Origin: Flavobacterium sharifuzzamanii
Lineage (GTDB): Bacteria; Bacteroidota; Bacteroidia; Flavobacteriales; Flavobacteriaceae
Length of the DNA: 64,000 nt
NCBI RefSeq assembly: GCF_003254585.1
Contig: NZ_QJGZ01000041.1
Location: 310,001-374,000 of the forward strand
Direction: 5' to 3'
The notes beneath the pieces were generated by a model. It made no database searches and was not told the origin of the DNA. It was given only the letters and a program-made list of their open reading frames with translations. Positions 1-9,340 of this stretch are shown here, piece by piece (the stretch's first letter is position 1; each line of letters starts with the position of its first letter). The position numbers and the translations under genes are program-made.

Positions 1-1584
1 CATTTTCAGCATTGCCTGAGTTTCATCAATTTTATAGCCAAAATCAAAATTGTTTACTCCTTCAGACTGATAATCAATATTGAATTTATATTCACTATTG
101 GTAACTATTAATGAACCTTTGTTTTTTTCATTGAAAGTGTGATTCCATTTTAAAGTTGCCAATCTGTTGCTGTACTTGTATAAAGAATCTGAAGAGACAC
201 TAAATTTATCGTGGCTGTAGTATAAAGTAGATTCAATATCATTATTAGCATTTATTTTATGATTGTACTTTAAAATTAAATCGTAAAACGAAGCTTGGCT
301 ATTTTTTAAATTTTCATCATCTAAACTTTTTAAGATATAATCTGAATAAGTTGCTCTTCCTCCTGCAACTAAACTAGATTTTCCTTTTACAATTGGAGTT
401 GATACCATTAAATTACTGGTTACAGGACCAATACCACCTTCACCTTGAAATTCGTTTACATTTCCACTTTTTGATGAAATGTCAAAAACAGATGATAGCC
501 TGCCTCCAAATTCAGCTGGAATACTTCCTTTGTAGATGTCTACTTTTTTGGTTGTATAAGGATTTAGAGCAGTAAAAAATCCAAAGAAATGTGATGGATT
601 GTATAATGTAGCGTGATCTAGCAAAAATAAATTTTGGTCCTCTTTACCTCCTCGAACATTAAATCCAGCAGAACCTTCACCAGCTGTTTTTATTCCAGGC
701 ATGGTTAAAGCAACTTTAAGTATATCTCGCTCGCCAAGAACAAGAGGAACGTTTTTAATTCCTTCAGAATCAATTGTGGTTACTCCAGTTATAGCAGATT
801 TTGCACTTTTGCTTTTATTGGTTTTAATAAGTACTTCGTCCAGTTGATTTATATTGTCTGTTAAAGAAAGATTTAATGCGCCATCATTATAAACCATTAT
901 ATTTTTGGTGACTTTGTTATAGGAGAAACTTTCGGTTTCCACAACATTTAATCCTCCTGGAACTTGCAGGCTGTAAAATCCTTTTTTGTCTGTTACAGCA
1001 GAGAATTCAGAATTTGGTATTTTTACGACAACATTGGCAAGTGCTGAATTGTTTTTTCCGCCTCGTATGAAACCAGACAAGGTATAAGTAGATTTCTTTT
1101 TTTGATTTTTAACTTCTTTACCAATAAGAACAAGATCCCGAATATTTTTATTTGGATTTCTTGAATTTGTCTTTTTTATTGAATCATATTGCTGATAGAA
1201 TATAGGAGTTGTTATTTGTCCGTTTTCGTCTCTTTCGAGAGGAACTCCAAAATAATCATCAGGCAATTGGCTATAAATAATACTGTTATTGGTTACTATA
1301 ACTTTGTTTTCAGAAATATAAAAGTTAAAGCTTGTGTTCTGAAAAACATCTTCAAGAACTTCACCAATTTTAACTTCTTTATATTGTTTGGTTATAGAAA
1401 CACTGTCGTTTTCAAACCATTTTTCATCAAAATAGAATTTGTAGTAAGATACTTTTTCAATATCTTGAATAGCAGTTTTTATGTTTGCATTTTTAAATTC
1501 AACCGTTATTTTGTCACTAATTACTTGGGAGTATATAATTTGTTGAAAGGAGAATAAAAATAGAATAAGAGTAATTTTTTTCAT
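1..1584 (-). CDS. TonB-dependent receptor, STN and plug part (cut by left edge)
   Basis: The reading frame opens at 1584 and is still open at base 1 (528 codons seen), so the C-terminal barrel is missing. The product begins with a signal peptide (MKKITLILFLFSFQQIIYSQ), then an STN-like domain (about 25-100), a carboxypeptidase-regulatory-like beta-sandwich (about 165-250), and a TonB plug with the motifs GERDILKVALTMPGIKT, FNVRGGKEDQNLFLLD and GSIPAEFGGRLSSVFD. The family imports nutrients across the outer membrane using TonB/ExbBD energy. The start codon directly abuts the TAA of the upstream exported protein, so translation is probably coupled. It is a close paralogue of the receptor at 5492-8254. 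The substrate is unknown. Confidence 0.9.
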   Translation of the reverse strand, partial: MKKITLILFLFSFQQIIYSQVISDKITVEFKNANIKTAIQDIEKVSYYKFYFDEKWFENDSVSITKQYKEVKIGEVLEDVFQNTSFNFYISENKVIVTNNSIIYSQLPDDYFGVPLERDENGQITTPIFYQQYDSIKKTNSRNPNKNIRDLVLIGKEVKNQKKKSTYTLSGFIRGGKNNSALANVVVKIPNSEFSAVTDKKGFYSLQVPGGLNVVETESFSYNKVTKNIMVYNDGALNLSLTDNINQLDEVLIKTNKSKSAKSAITGVTTIDSEGIKNVPLVLGERDILKVALTMPGIKTAGEGSAGFNVRGGKEDQNLFLLDHATLYNPSHFFGFFTALNPYTTKKVDIYKGSIPAEFGGRLSSVFDISSKSGNVNEFQGEGGIGPVTSNLMVSTPIVKGKSSLVAGGRATYSDYILKSLDDENLKNSQASFYDLILKYNHKINANNDIESTLYYSHDKFSVSSDSLYKYSNRLATLKWNHTFNEKNKGSLIVTNSEYKFNIDYQSEGVNNFDFGYKIDETQAMLKM

Positions 1585-2328
1585 TTAATTAGAACTTTTT
1601 TTTAAAAGACCATTGATTTGTTTCGTTAGATTTTCCATGAATTGAGCTTTATTGGAATGTTCTAATTTTTTGTCGGTTTTGTAGATATTGTTTATTTCCT
1701 TTTTATAGTTTGGGAAAATTTTCTTAAAATCCTTTTCTGTTTCAACTTTATAGAAATAGTTGTTGTATTTTAAGACGTAACCTACTTTATAAATGAAATT
1801 ATAGTAGATTAAATCTGCTTGAAGAGATTTTACTTTTTCTTTAGTATGTTTGGTGTAAAGAGAGACATTGTCTCCAATGTATGTTTCTTCATAGAATCCT
1901 TTTATGATAGAAGGAAATTTTACCGATTCTTCTTTAAGGTTGACAAACTTTTTATTTTTGATAAAGAAATAATCAACTTTTTCGGTAATTAGGTTGATTG
2001 GCAAATTTTCTGAAGAGCCATTCTGTTTGTAGATGACTTGATCAAGAAGAATGTCATATTTAAGATTAACGCTAGAATAAATCTGTCCCTCAAAACTGAT
2101 ATCGCCAATATTAAACTCTTCAGTATAATATCTGTTTTTCCCAGCTATTGGTCGAAAAGGTTCGCTATGAACTATTCCGTTGTTAATATTTAAATTGTCT
2201 TTTCCGACTGTTTGGTCGAAGTAATCGTATAATGAGGATTTTTCAGCAGATTGTGAATGTAGATACGATATGTTTAATAGGCTTGCAAATAACGATAGGT
2301 AAATCGCTTTTTTTTTGTGATTTTTCAA
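1585..2328 (-). CDS. Exported protein of unknown function, paired with TonB receptor
   Basis: 247 residues with a signal peptide (KKAIYLSLFASLLNISYLHSQ), followed by a globular region without a family I recognise. Landmarks are YDYFDQTVGKDNLNINNG, YYTEEFNIGDISFEGQ, EKVDYFFIKNKKFVNL, FYEETYIGDNVSLYTKH and a Lys-rich C-terminus. The same landmarks recur in the same order in the protein at 8274-9074, so the two are paralogues. Each precedes a TonB receptor of the same subfamily. It probably acts in the periplasm or at the surface with that receptor; this is inferred from the conserved pairing only. Confidence 0.8.
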   Translation of the reverse strand: MKNHKKKAIYLSLFASLLNISYLHSQSAEKSSLYDYFDQTVGKDNLNINNGIVHSEPFRPIAGKNRYYTEEFNIGDISFEGQIYSSVNLKYDILLDQVIYKQNGSSENLPINLITEKVDYFFIKNKKFVNLKEESVKFPSIIKGFYEETYIGDNVSLYTKHTKEKVKSLQADLIYYNFIYKVGYVLKYNNYFYKVETEKDFKKIFPNYKKEINNIYKTDKKLEHSNKAQFMENLTKQINGLLKKSSN

Positions 2329-2552
2329 AGGAAATGTGATTTTTTTTGTTTTTGGATTGATGGTTCCAAAAGTATTAAAAAAATGTTATAAAAATCACGT
2401 TATAGTGTTAAAATGTAATAAAAATTCTATATAATTTGTTTTAAATTATATTCATAGTATATTTTTTAACCTAAAACTCGACTTAAATATCATCTGTAAT
2501 TATTTTTAATTTTTAAATCAATAAATCTAAAAAAATAAGGTTTCTTTAAATT

Positions 2553-2590
2553 GAAAAGCGCCCAATTCAGTTGAGAATTGGAGCTTTTTA
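2553..2590 (-). terminator. Terminator after the 562-residue exported protein
   Basis: Inverted repeat CCAATTC (2562-2568) / GAATTGG (2575-2581), extended by AAAAGC / GCTTTT on the flanks. Read on the minus strand it ends in a TTTT run. It lies about 35 bp beyond the stop codon at 2625. Confidence 0.75.
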
Positions 2591-2592
2591 TA

Positions 2593-2623
2593 AATAAACC
2601 TTTAGTAAACTAAGATCTGATTA
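2593..2623 (-). repeat. 31-bp exact repeat, copy 1
   Basis: This segment, immediately beyond the stop codon at 2625-2627 and before a terminator, is identical over 31 bases to 11821-11851, which lies at the end of pnp. The core TTAGT-TT-ACTAA is an inverted repeat. The two upstream genes are unrelated in sequence. Confidence 0.8.
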
Positions 2624-2624
2624 T

Positions 2625-4313
2625 TTACTCAGTTTTGAATGTTTTATAAAAATGAACATACTTTCCTGTTTCGGTAATTCCTTCTAAGATGATTTCATAA
2701 TCTCCGGAAATATCAGATGTATAAAAAGGGATTGTCATATTGCTATTGTTAAAAACAATATTGGGTTTCCAAAGCAATTGATGTCTATAGTCAGGAATTC
2801 GGCTAAGAGTATTTGATGTTTCATATTTTGGCTCAAAATATACTTTTGTAGGTTCGGGTCTTAAAATCGTCGTTTTTAAAATATTTTTATCCGTGTAAAT
2901 AGTGGCAAAATCTTTATTTTTTGTAACGATGCTCACAATTCCATTAAATATTTTTGGTCCATAACAGTAAGGGCTGTCAACAACGCTAATACTTTCGATT
3001 TGATAAGCGTTGTAATTTAATAGTGCATTTATGTTCTGAATTTGTAGCCCATCAACCAAAACAAGACATGGCTCGGGAGATTGTACGATATTGTATCTGG
3101 AATCACTTAAATATAATGAAGGAATCTGATTGTAATCTTTAAAGTTAAGTTCGACAATGATTTCTATTATTGTTTCTTTAAACGTTCTAAATCGTTCAAA
3201 ATCATCGAGATTATATTTTTTTTCGGTAGGTTGAAAAAAGAAATCTGTATTAGCGGTTTCAATAAGGCTGTCCTTCTTTTGCGAGAAATAAACGTTTTCT
3301 ACTTGACTTGCCAATGAACGCTCTTGAATTGCTTTTAAATTTTTGCTAGAAATAGAAGTCTTATTGGAAAAGATTAAGTTTGATAAATCCGGACTTGGTG
3401 TTTGATCTATTACAATTTCGTAATTTTCCTTATCAAGTTCTGATAACTGCACATAGCATTCTGATGTACTGGTTTGTTTATCTAGTAAAAAAATGAATTT
3501 TCCGTTGCGATCTGTTTTAGTGGTCTTGAAAATGAAATTTTTTCCAGGAATAGATAATGTAACTACTTTAGAATCTAAATTAGAATTTGCAGCTTTTGCA
3601 GTTAGAAATCCAGTTATAATTTCGCCTCTTGTTTCTGGAAGTATCTTTATGTCTTGGTTCAAATTTGTATCAGTGTTAATAGTTTCGCTATCTGTGTTTG
3701 TAGGCATAAGATCTATTTTCTTGATATTTAGAAAGTAATTCCCTTGATCCAATGTTTTTGGTATTAGAAGAGAAGCTTTTTCTCTTTTAGAATATTTTTC
3801 TTTATTAAGACTCAAAAGGATATTTTCAGATGTGTTTTTGGTTCCATTTTTAGAAACGTCAACTTTGCTAGAAGTGCTATCAATAATCATATTGATGTGT
3901 TCTTGAAATGGATTTATAATGGTGAAATCTTTCTCAAAAAAGTTATTTTGACTATTGTTTAACATCCAGTTTGTATAAGCAATAAGTTTATAGTTTCCTG
4001 TTGTTAATGTTGTTGGAATAAAATAATCACCAGATCCAATTCCGTTTTTTAAACTAATTTTAGTTTTAAACACACTTTCTTTACGATCGTTAATTACTTC
4101 TAGATAAGCAACTTCGCTAATATCTGAAAACACAGTTCTTTTATTTAAACAGTATAATTTATAGTATAGTGTTTCACCAGTTAGAATTGTCGAGGTGTTA
4201 GTTTTGATCAATATTGATTCTGTGCTCAAAATAGTATTGTTTTGAGCATTACTTTTATAAGTGAAATTTACTAATAGCACTAGAAAAGCTAATTTGATTT
4301 TTAATTTTCCCAA
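2625..4313 (-). CDS. Exported MG2-like protein with a TonB-plug-like segment
   Basis: 562 residues with a signal peptide ending near SNAQ (residue 24). The N-terminal part (about 30-135) has a macroglobulin/MG2-like pattern: LTGETLYYKLYCLN, VAYLEVIND and GDYFIPTTLTTGNYKLIAYTNW. Near 390-470 lies a plug-like stretch, with CLVLVDGLQIQNINALLNYN and IESISVVDSPYCYGPKIFNG followed by VSIVTKN, which resembles the end of a TonB plug, but no barrel follows. It overlaps the DUF4249 gene by 13 bp and is the last gene before a terminator. I infer a surface or periplasmic partner of the adjacent receptor; its function is unknown. Confidence 0.8.
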   Translation of the reverse strand: MGKLKIKLAFLVLLVNFTYKSNAQNNTILSTESILIKTNTSTILTGETLYYKLYCLNKRTVFSDISEVAYLEVINDRKESVFKTKISLKNGIGSGDYFIPTTLTTGNYKLIAYTNWMLNNSQNNFFEKDFTIINPFQEHINMIIDSTSSKVDVSKNGTKNTSENILLSLNKEKYSKREKASLLIPKTLDQGNYFLNIKKIDLMPTNTDSETINTDTNLNQDIKILPETRGEIITGFLTAKAANSNLDSKVVTLSIPGKNFIFKTTKTDRNGKFIFLLDKQTSTSECYVQLSELDKENYEIVIDQTPSPDLSNLIFSNKTSISSKNLKAIQERSLASQVENVYFSQKKDSLIETANTDFFFQPTEKKYNLDDFERFRTFKETIIEIIVELNFKDYNQIPSLYLSDSRYNIVQSPEPCLVLVDGLQIQNINALLNYNAYQIESISVVDSPYCYGPKIFNGIVSIVTKNKDFATIYTDKNILKTTILRPEPTKVYFEPKYETSNTLSRIPDYRHQLLWKPNIVFNNSNMTIPFYTSDISGDYEIILEGITETGKYVHFYKTFKTE

Positions 4314-5479
4314 AATGAAGGTATTACGTTAGAAGAAAATGTTGTACAATCGCCGCATTGTTTTTCAACCATCCAGTATGATGTTGGAGACAATCCCGGA
4401 CCTCCTCCTATATAAACATGTGTGCTGAGTACTTTATAATTGTCAACGGGTATGTCACTAAACTGAATTTCTTCGGGCTCGCACTTTCTAAAGAATGTCG
4501 TTGGATCATCTGATGGAAAAATGTCGGTAAAATTGAAAAAGATTCTTTTTTTTGCAACCGAGGCAACTTCAAAGAAACCAACCACTTTTTCTGATGAATC
4601 TGAAGTTGATTTGATATTTCCGATAATGTATCCGGGCTGGTTTGGGGATAACAATTCTCCTGAATCAACCATTTTTTTTGATGTATAATAGTAATCATAA
4701 GCAGCTTGACTTTGGGTGTATTGAGAAACTAAAATGCTATAACGATAAGCGATTATATAATTTGATTTGTCAATAAAGCGAACAGGGAAATTTACACGGT
4801 CTTCGGTTAGATCTTTTGTATTTGTTTGTATAATGCCAGTTGAATGTTTTGTGCTGTAGCAAATATGAGTATTTGGTTCGGCTGGTACTATAATCATTTT
4901 AAAACTACCTTGATAAGGTACTAATTCTACACGTTCTGTTGTGTTGTAAACAGTTTGTACTTTATAAGTCTCCTCGTATTCATAACGATAATATTTAGAG
5001 GTATTTGCTGGATCAAAACTTTTAACATTAATCTGAACACCTTGTGTGCCATCTTTTTCAGCCATTTTAGCTTCTAGATCAATAGAGTTTTGTGTAGTTA
5101 AAACTTGCTGTGAAGAAATATAAGATTTGCCAGATTTTGTTGTAATTTTTAATTGATAGTTTTTGTTTGGTTCTACTTTAAATTCATTTACAGAAATATA
5201 TTTTCCATCTTTTTCGTCAAAATTAAATACGTTTCCATCGCTATCAACAACAGTAACTTTAGCTCCAGATTCAGGCTTTTTTATTGTGTCATTAACTAGT
5301 CTTGTTCGCGAAATGTTTATTTCCTGATATTTTAATTCGTTCGTTAATGTAGCTTCAACACTCATTGCATCTTCAAAATCTTGATTTTGATACACATATT
5401 GTTCCGTGCAACTTGATAAAAAGGCAAATGCAAAAAAGGCCAACGATGTTTTTTTGATTATTGATAAATTCATATGCAT
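4301..5479 (-). CDS. DUF4249 family lipoprotein
   Basis: 392 residues. The N-terminus has a lipobox (FAFAFLSSC), so the mature protein is a lipoprotein. The rest matches the DUF4249 pattern: VEATLTNELKYQEINISRTR, then a regulatory-like beta domain with GAKVTVVDSDGNVF, and a Tyr-rich middle with YYRYEYEETY and YDYYYTSKKMV. In Bacteroidota, DUF4249 lipoproteins normally sit next to TonB receptors and are thought to be their surface partners. It starts 13 bp after the receptor at 5492-8254 ends, so the two are very likely one operon. ATG at 5479 or 5473 (MNLSI) could each be the start. Confidence 0.88.
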   Translation of the reverse strand: MHMNLSIIKKTSLAFFAFAFLSSCTEQYVYQNQDFEDAMSVEATLTNELKYQEINISRTRLVNDTIKKPESGAKVTVVDSDGNVFNFDEKDGKYISVNEFKVEPNKNYQLKITTKSGKSYISSQQVLTTQNSIDLEAKMAEKDGTQGVQINVKSFDPANTSKYYRYEYEETYKVQTVYNTTERVELVPYQGSFKMIIVPAEPNTHICYSTKHSTGIIQTNTKDLTEDRVNFPVRFIDKSNYIIAYRYSILVSQYTQSQAAYDYYYTSKKMVDSGELLSPNQPGYIIGNIKSTSDSSEKVVGFFEVASVAKKRIFFNFTDIFPSDDPTTFFRKCEPEEIQFSDIPVDNYKVLSTHVYIGGGPGLSPTSYWMVEKQCGDCTTFSSNVIPSFWEN

Positions 5480-5491
5480 GAGATAAATGAA

Positions 5492-8254
5492 TTAAAATTT
5501 GATATTGTAAGTTATTGTCGGAATTGGAACAGAGAAAATGGATGTTTTATAAGCCTTGATTTTTTTATCTTCAGTAACAAAATAAACATTATAAGGGTTA
5601 TTTCGTCCCAAAACATTATAAACTGATAGGTTCCAAAAGCTATGAGCGAGTTTTTTTATTTTGTGATTTCCTTCAAAATTAAGACCAATATCTAATCTAT
5701 AATAATCTGGAATTCTATATTGGTTACGATTGCTGTATAAAGTAAATTGCTCTCCTGTTAAGTCATAAGATCCGATTGGAAAAGTGACAGGTCTGCCGGT
5801 TTGGTAAACAAAATTGGTTGACAAACTATATCTTTTCGTGAATTTATAATTTAGAATAGCGCTAAAATCATGCGGTTTGTCATAATTAGTTGGAAAATAT
5901 TGGCCGTTATTTATTTTTTCAGAATCAAATCTGCTATCGAGTTTTATTAATGCTCGAGAATAAGTGTAACTAAGCCATCCGTTAAAATTTCCTTTTTCTT
6001 TCTTGATTAAAAATTCAACTCCATAAGCTTTTCCTTCTCCTTGAAGAAGTTCGGTTTCTATGTTTTCGTTCAAAAACAATTCGGCACCAACCTTATAGTC
6101 TAGAATGTTTTTTGAACGCTTATAGTAACCTTCAACGCTTAGTTCTAACGATTTTTCAATTATATTTTTGAAAAGTCCCAACGAGAATTGATTAGAAGAT
6201 TGTGGCTCAGTATTTAAATCTGAAAGTTTCCATACATCCATTGGAGATTGAGTGGTGTTCGTAGACAGTAAATGCATATATTGATATGTTCTGTCAAAAC
6301 TTGCTTTTACGGATAAGTCAGGCATTATAAAATAGCGAGCTGAAATTCTGGGCTCAAAACCACCATAAGTTTTTACAGACTCATTATTGGAGTAAGTTTT
6401 GGTGTCAACAATAGTCCTATCAGATTTAGGCTGGTCATCTTGGTAAATGTTTTGTGTAGAAGGGCCAAGTGCAGAATAGAAAGAATAACGCAAACCTAAA
6501 TTAATTAAAAACTTATCGTTGACTTTATAGTTTTCGGTAAAAAATAAAGCCGATTCTAAAGCTTTTTCTTTTTCAAGTGTGAGATCTTTAATTACAGAGT
6601 TGCTGCCTGTTGGTTTGAGGAAGCCAGGTTCAACATTGTATAATTTACTGCTAATGCCATAATTGAATAAATGCTTTTCATTAAGAGCATATTTCATTTT
6701 AAAAACAAACTGAGTCTCATTAATTTTATAGCCGTAATCAAATGATTTTTCAGGTTGAGAATCGTAATCGATGTTAAATTTATATTGGCTATTAGTAACA
6801 ATTAGTGAAGATTTGTTTTTTACATTGAAATCATGATCCCATTTTACTGTTGCCAATAAATTGCTGTATTTGTAGATAGAATCTGAATTAATGCTGTATT
6901 TGTCGTGACTATAATACACGGAAGTTTCCAGATCATCTTTTTTTGAGATTTGATGATTGTATTTTAAAAGCAAATCATAAAAAGAAGCTTGACTATTGTC
7001 TAATTCAGGTTCTTTAATAGTTTTTAGAATCCAATCAGAATAACTTGCTCTACCACCAAATACCAAACTTGATTTTTCTTTTACTATCGGGATTTCAAGC
7101 GTAACATTGCTCATTACAGGGCCAATTCCAGCTTCGCCAGAAACTTTTTCGGTATTTCCGTCTTTAGATTTAATATCAAAAACAGAAGAAAGGCGTCCTC
7201 CAAACTCAGCGGGAATACTTCCTTTGTAGATATCGGCTGTTTTGGTTGTAAATGGATTTACAGAAGAAAAGAAACCCAAAAAGTGAGATGGGTTGTAGAG
7301 AGAAGCGTTGTCAAGTAAAAACAAGTTTTGATCATCTTTTCCTCCACGCACATTAAAGCCCGCAGAACCTTCGCCTGCCGTTTTTATCCCCGGAAGTGTT
7401 GTTGCGACTTTAAAAATATCTCTTTCGCCTAGAATTAAAGGTACGTTTTTGATGTTTTCGACATTAATACTTGTAAGGCCTGCAACTGCCGAAGCTGTGT
7501 TTTTGGTTCTTTTATTTTCGATGACAACTTCTTTAAGTGCATTTACATTTTCGTCTAAATTAAAATCAACTTTTCCGTTGCTGTAAAGCACAATCTTTTT
7601 AGCCTTTGATTGATGACTGATTGATTGTATTTCAATTATATTAATTCCGGCAGGAACTCTAAAACTGTAATAACCGTTTGCATCACTTGTTGTACTGATG
7701 TCTTTGTCTTTTACTTTAATGGTGATGTTATATTCTGGTTTTTCTGAAATTCTGTCTTTTACATAGCCAGAAAGGGTATAGGTTTGAGATGTGTTTATCA
7801 AAGACTGTTTTCCTAGAGAAATAATAGAGTCTGTATCTTTCTTAGAATCATTCAGATACTGTTTATTATAAATTGGAACAATTTGCAAATTGGCAGTCTT
7901 ATTAGCATTTTTATCATCGGTATTTTCAAAATATTTTTCAGTTATAATGTTTGAGATTAAAAGCCCATTACTTAAAATAATATTGTTGTTATCGATAATG
8001 TAATTTATAGTTGTGTTATTCAAAATAGCATCTAAAACCACTGAAATAGATGTATTACTGAATTCGCCAGAAATCAGTTCATCATTAGATAGCCACTGAT
8101 CCTCAAAATAGAAATGAAAAGAAGTATTTTTTTCGACTATCTCAATAGCTTTCTTTCGTGTTACATTTGAATATTTGATAGAAATATTTTTTTCTTGCGA
8201 AAAGAGAAAAATTGGCAGTAAAAAAAATAAATAGAAGATAAAGTGTTTTTTCAT
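5492..8254 (-). CDS. TonB-dependent receptor with STN domain
   Basis: 920 residues and full length. Domains in order: signal peptide (to FSQ, residue 20), STN-like domain (20-95), carboxypeptidase-regulatory-like domain (about 155-240), plug (about 250-370; GERDIFKVATTLPGIKT, FNVRGGKDDQNLFLLD, GSIPAEFGGRLSSVFD), then a beta-barrel ending in Phe (TITYNIKF). It is expected to transport an unknown ligand across the outer membrane. Downstream is its likely DUF4249 partner. No sigma/anti-sigma pair is visible nearby, so the STN domain does not by itself indicate FecIR-type signalling. It is paralogous to the receptor cut by the left edge. Confidence 0.93.
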   Translation of the reverse strand: MKKHFIFYLFFLLPIFLFSQEKNISIKYSNVTRKKAIEIVEKNTSFHFYFEDQWLSNDELISGEFSNTSISVVLDAILNNTTINYIIDNNNIILSNGLLISNIITEKYFENTDDKNANKTANLQIVPIYNKQYLNDSKKDTDSIISLGKQSLINTSQTYTLSGYVKDRISEKPEYNITIKVKDKDISTTSDANGYYSFRVPAGINIIEIQSISHQSKAKKIVLYSNGKVDFNLDENVNALKEVVIENKRTKNTASAVAGLTSINVENIKNVPLILGERDIFKVATTLPGIKTAGEGSAGFNVRGGKDDQNLFLLDNASLYNPSHFLGFFSSVNPFTTKTADIYKGSIPAEFGGRLSSVFDIKSKDGNTEKVSGEAGIGPVMSNVTLEIPIVKEKSSLVFGGRASYSDWILKTIKEPELDNSQASFYDLLLKYNHQISKKDDLETSVYYSHDKYSINSDSIYKYSNLLATVKWDHDFNVKNKSSLIVTNSQYKFNIDYDSQPEKSFDYGYKINETQFVFKMKYALNEKHLFNYGISSKLYNVEPGFLKPTGSNSVIKDLTLEKEKALESALFFTENYKVNDKFLINLGLRYSFYSALGPSTQNIYQDDQPKSDRTIVDTKTYSNNESVKTYGGFEPRISARYFIMPDLSVKASFDRTYQYMHLLSTNTTQSPMDVWKLSDLNTEPQSSNQFSLGLFKNIIEKSLELSVEGYYKRSKNILDYKVGAELFLNENIETELLQGEGKAYGVEFLIKKEKGNFNGWLSYTYSRALIKLDSRFDSEKINNGQYFPTNYDKPHDFSAILNYKFTKRYSLSTNFVYQTGRPVTFPIGSYDLTGEQFTLYSNRNQYRIPDYYRLDIGLNFEGNHKIKKLAHSFWNLSVYNVLGRNNPYNVYFVTEDKKIKAYKTSIFSVPIPTITYNIKF

Positions 8255-8273
8255 TTAGATTTTAGAATAGAGC

Positions 8274-9074
8274 TTATAAATTGTTGTCAATAAATTTTAT
8301 TAAATCTGCTTTGAACTGGTATGGATTTGTCTCTTCCAGAATTTTATTTTTTTTGTAAAAATCTTTTATTTCTTTTTTTAGTTGAGGAAATATTTCAAGG
8401 GCTTCTTTTTGCGTATTTACAGATGCAAATTTTGAATTATAAAGTAGTTGGTAATTAGTGTATTCTTTGAATTCTGTATATAAAGCAGTTTCGCTAATTG
8501 TTTCCTTAGCAGTTTTAGTGTGCTTAATGTATAAGGAGATATTTTTACCTAAATATTTTTCTTCAAAAAAACCAGTAATGGACTTCGGATATCTATATTT
8601 ATTGTCAATGTTGATAAATCTCTTTTCTCCAATTATAAAATAATCAGTTTTTTCATTTATGAGTGTTATGCCGAAAGTGCTTATGTTTTCGAATGACTTA
8701 ACAAGCTGGTCTTTGTATATGTCATACTTTATAAAGATGTTTTCATACAACTGATTGTCGTAAAAAACAGATCCTTTAAGAAAGTCTTTACTTGAATAAT
8801 AATTGTGGCTGTTTTTTAAATTATAAGGATCAATATGAATTTTGCCATTGTTGATGTTTAAGATCTCTCCGTCAACTATTTTGTCAAAATAATTGGAGAC
8901 TTCTTTTTTTTCATTAGTTTGAGAAAAACTGTTGATTGAAATTAATAGTAGGATGAAAATTACTGGTGAGTAATTTGTGATTTTCAATGGTTGGCTTTTA
9001 TAATATAGTTTGAATTTAAAAGAGATAAATGATAGCGTTTTTATTCTTGACATTGCAATACTCTTTCTCATCAA
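8274..9074 (-). CDS. Exported protein of unknown function, paralogue of 1585-2328
   Basis: 266 residues from the ATG at 9074. The hydrophobic signal segment (NYSPVIFILLLISINSFSQ) lies unusually far from that ATG. A TTG codon at 8987 would give a normal signal peptide (MKITNYSP...) and may be the true start. The mature part shares the landmarks of the 1585-2328 protein: YFDKIVDGEILNINNGKIH, EKTDYFIIGEKRFINI, FFEEKYLGKNISLYIKH, EIFPQLKKEI. It precedes its TonB receptor by 19 bp and is the first gene of the operon. No known domain recognised. Confidence 0.78.
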   Translation of the reverse strand: MMRKSIAMSRIKTLSFISFKFKLYYKSQPLKITNYSPVIFILLLISINSFSQTNEKKEVSNYFDKIVDGEILNINNGKIHIDPYNLKNSHNYYSSKDFLKGSVFYDNQLYENIFIKYDIYKDQLVKSFENISTFGITLINEKTDYFIIGEKRFINIDNKYRYPKSITGFFEEKYLGKNISLYIKHTKTAKETISETALYTEFKEYTNYQLLYNSKFASVNTQKEALEIFPQLKKEIKDFYKKNKILEETNPYQFKADLIKFIDNNL

Positions 9075-9265
9075 TAATTTGGTTTTGTGTAGCGATTTTC
9101 CATATAAAACTATGTTAATGATAGTCCTTTAAAAAATAAATTAAACCAACAACATTGATTTTTAAACCAACAGCATTATTTATCCTACAATGTGTTTCTT
9201 GAAAACGTTGTAGTTTAGTGTTTTAACTATTTGATTTTAGATTGAAAAGTAGGTGTAAAAACTGA

Positions 9266-9299
9266 AAAACCCCGTTTCTTGATTATGAAACGGGGTTTT
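9266..9299 (-). terminator. Terminator of the HTH regulator gene
   Basis: Perfect 13-bp stem AAAACCCCGTTTC / GAAACGGGGTTTT with an 8-nt loop and U-rich ends on both strands. It is nearly the same hairpin as at 11782-11813, including the CTATGAATAAA that follows it on the plus strand. Confidence 0.85.
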
Positions 9300-9340
9300 T
9301 GCTATGAATAAATCTTGAGTGAATTATGGAATATTTGATT

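Noticed and set aside
1189..1557. Plus-strand frame of 122 codons
   Set aside because: It is antisense to the STN domain of the partial TonB receptor, which has clear family motifs. No promoter or known domain.
4408..4698. Minus-strand frame of 96 codons inside the DUF4249 gene
   Set aside because: Fully embedded out of frame in a gene with a clear lipobox and family pattern.
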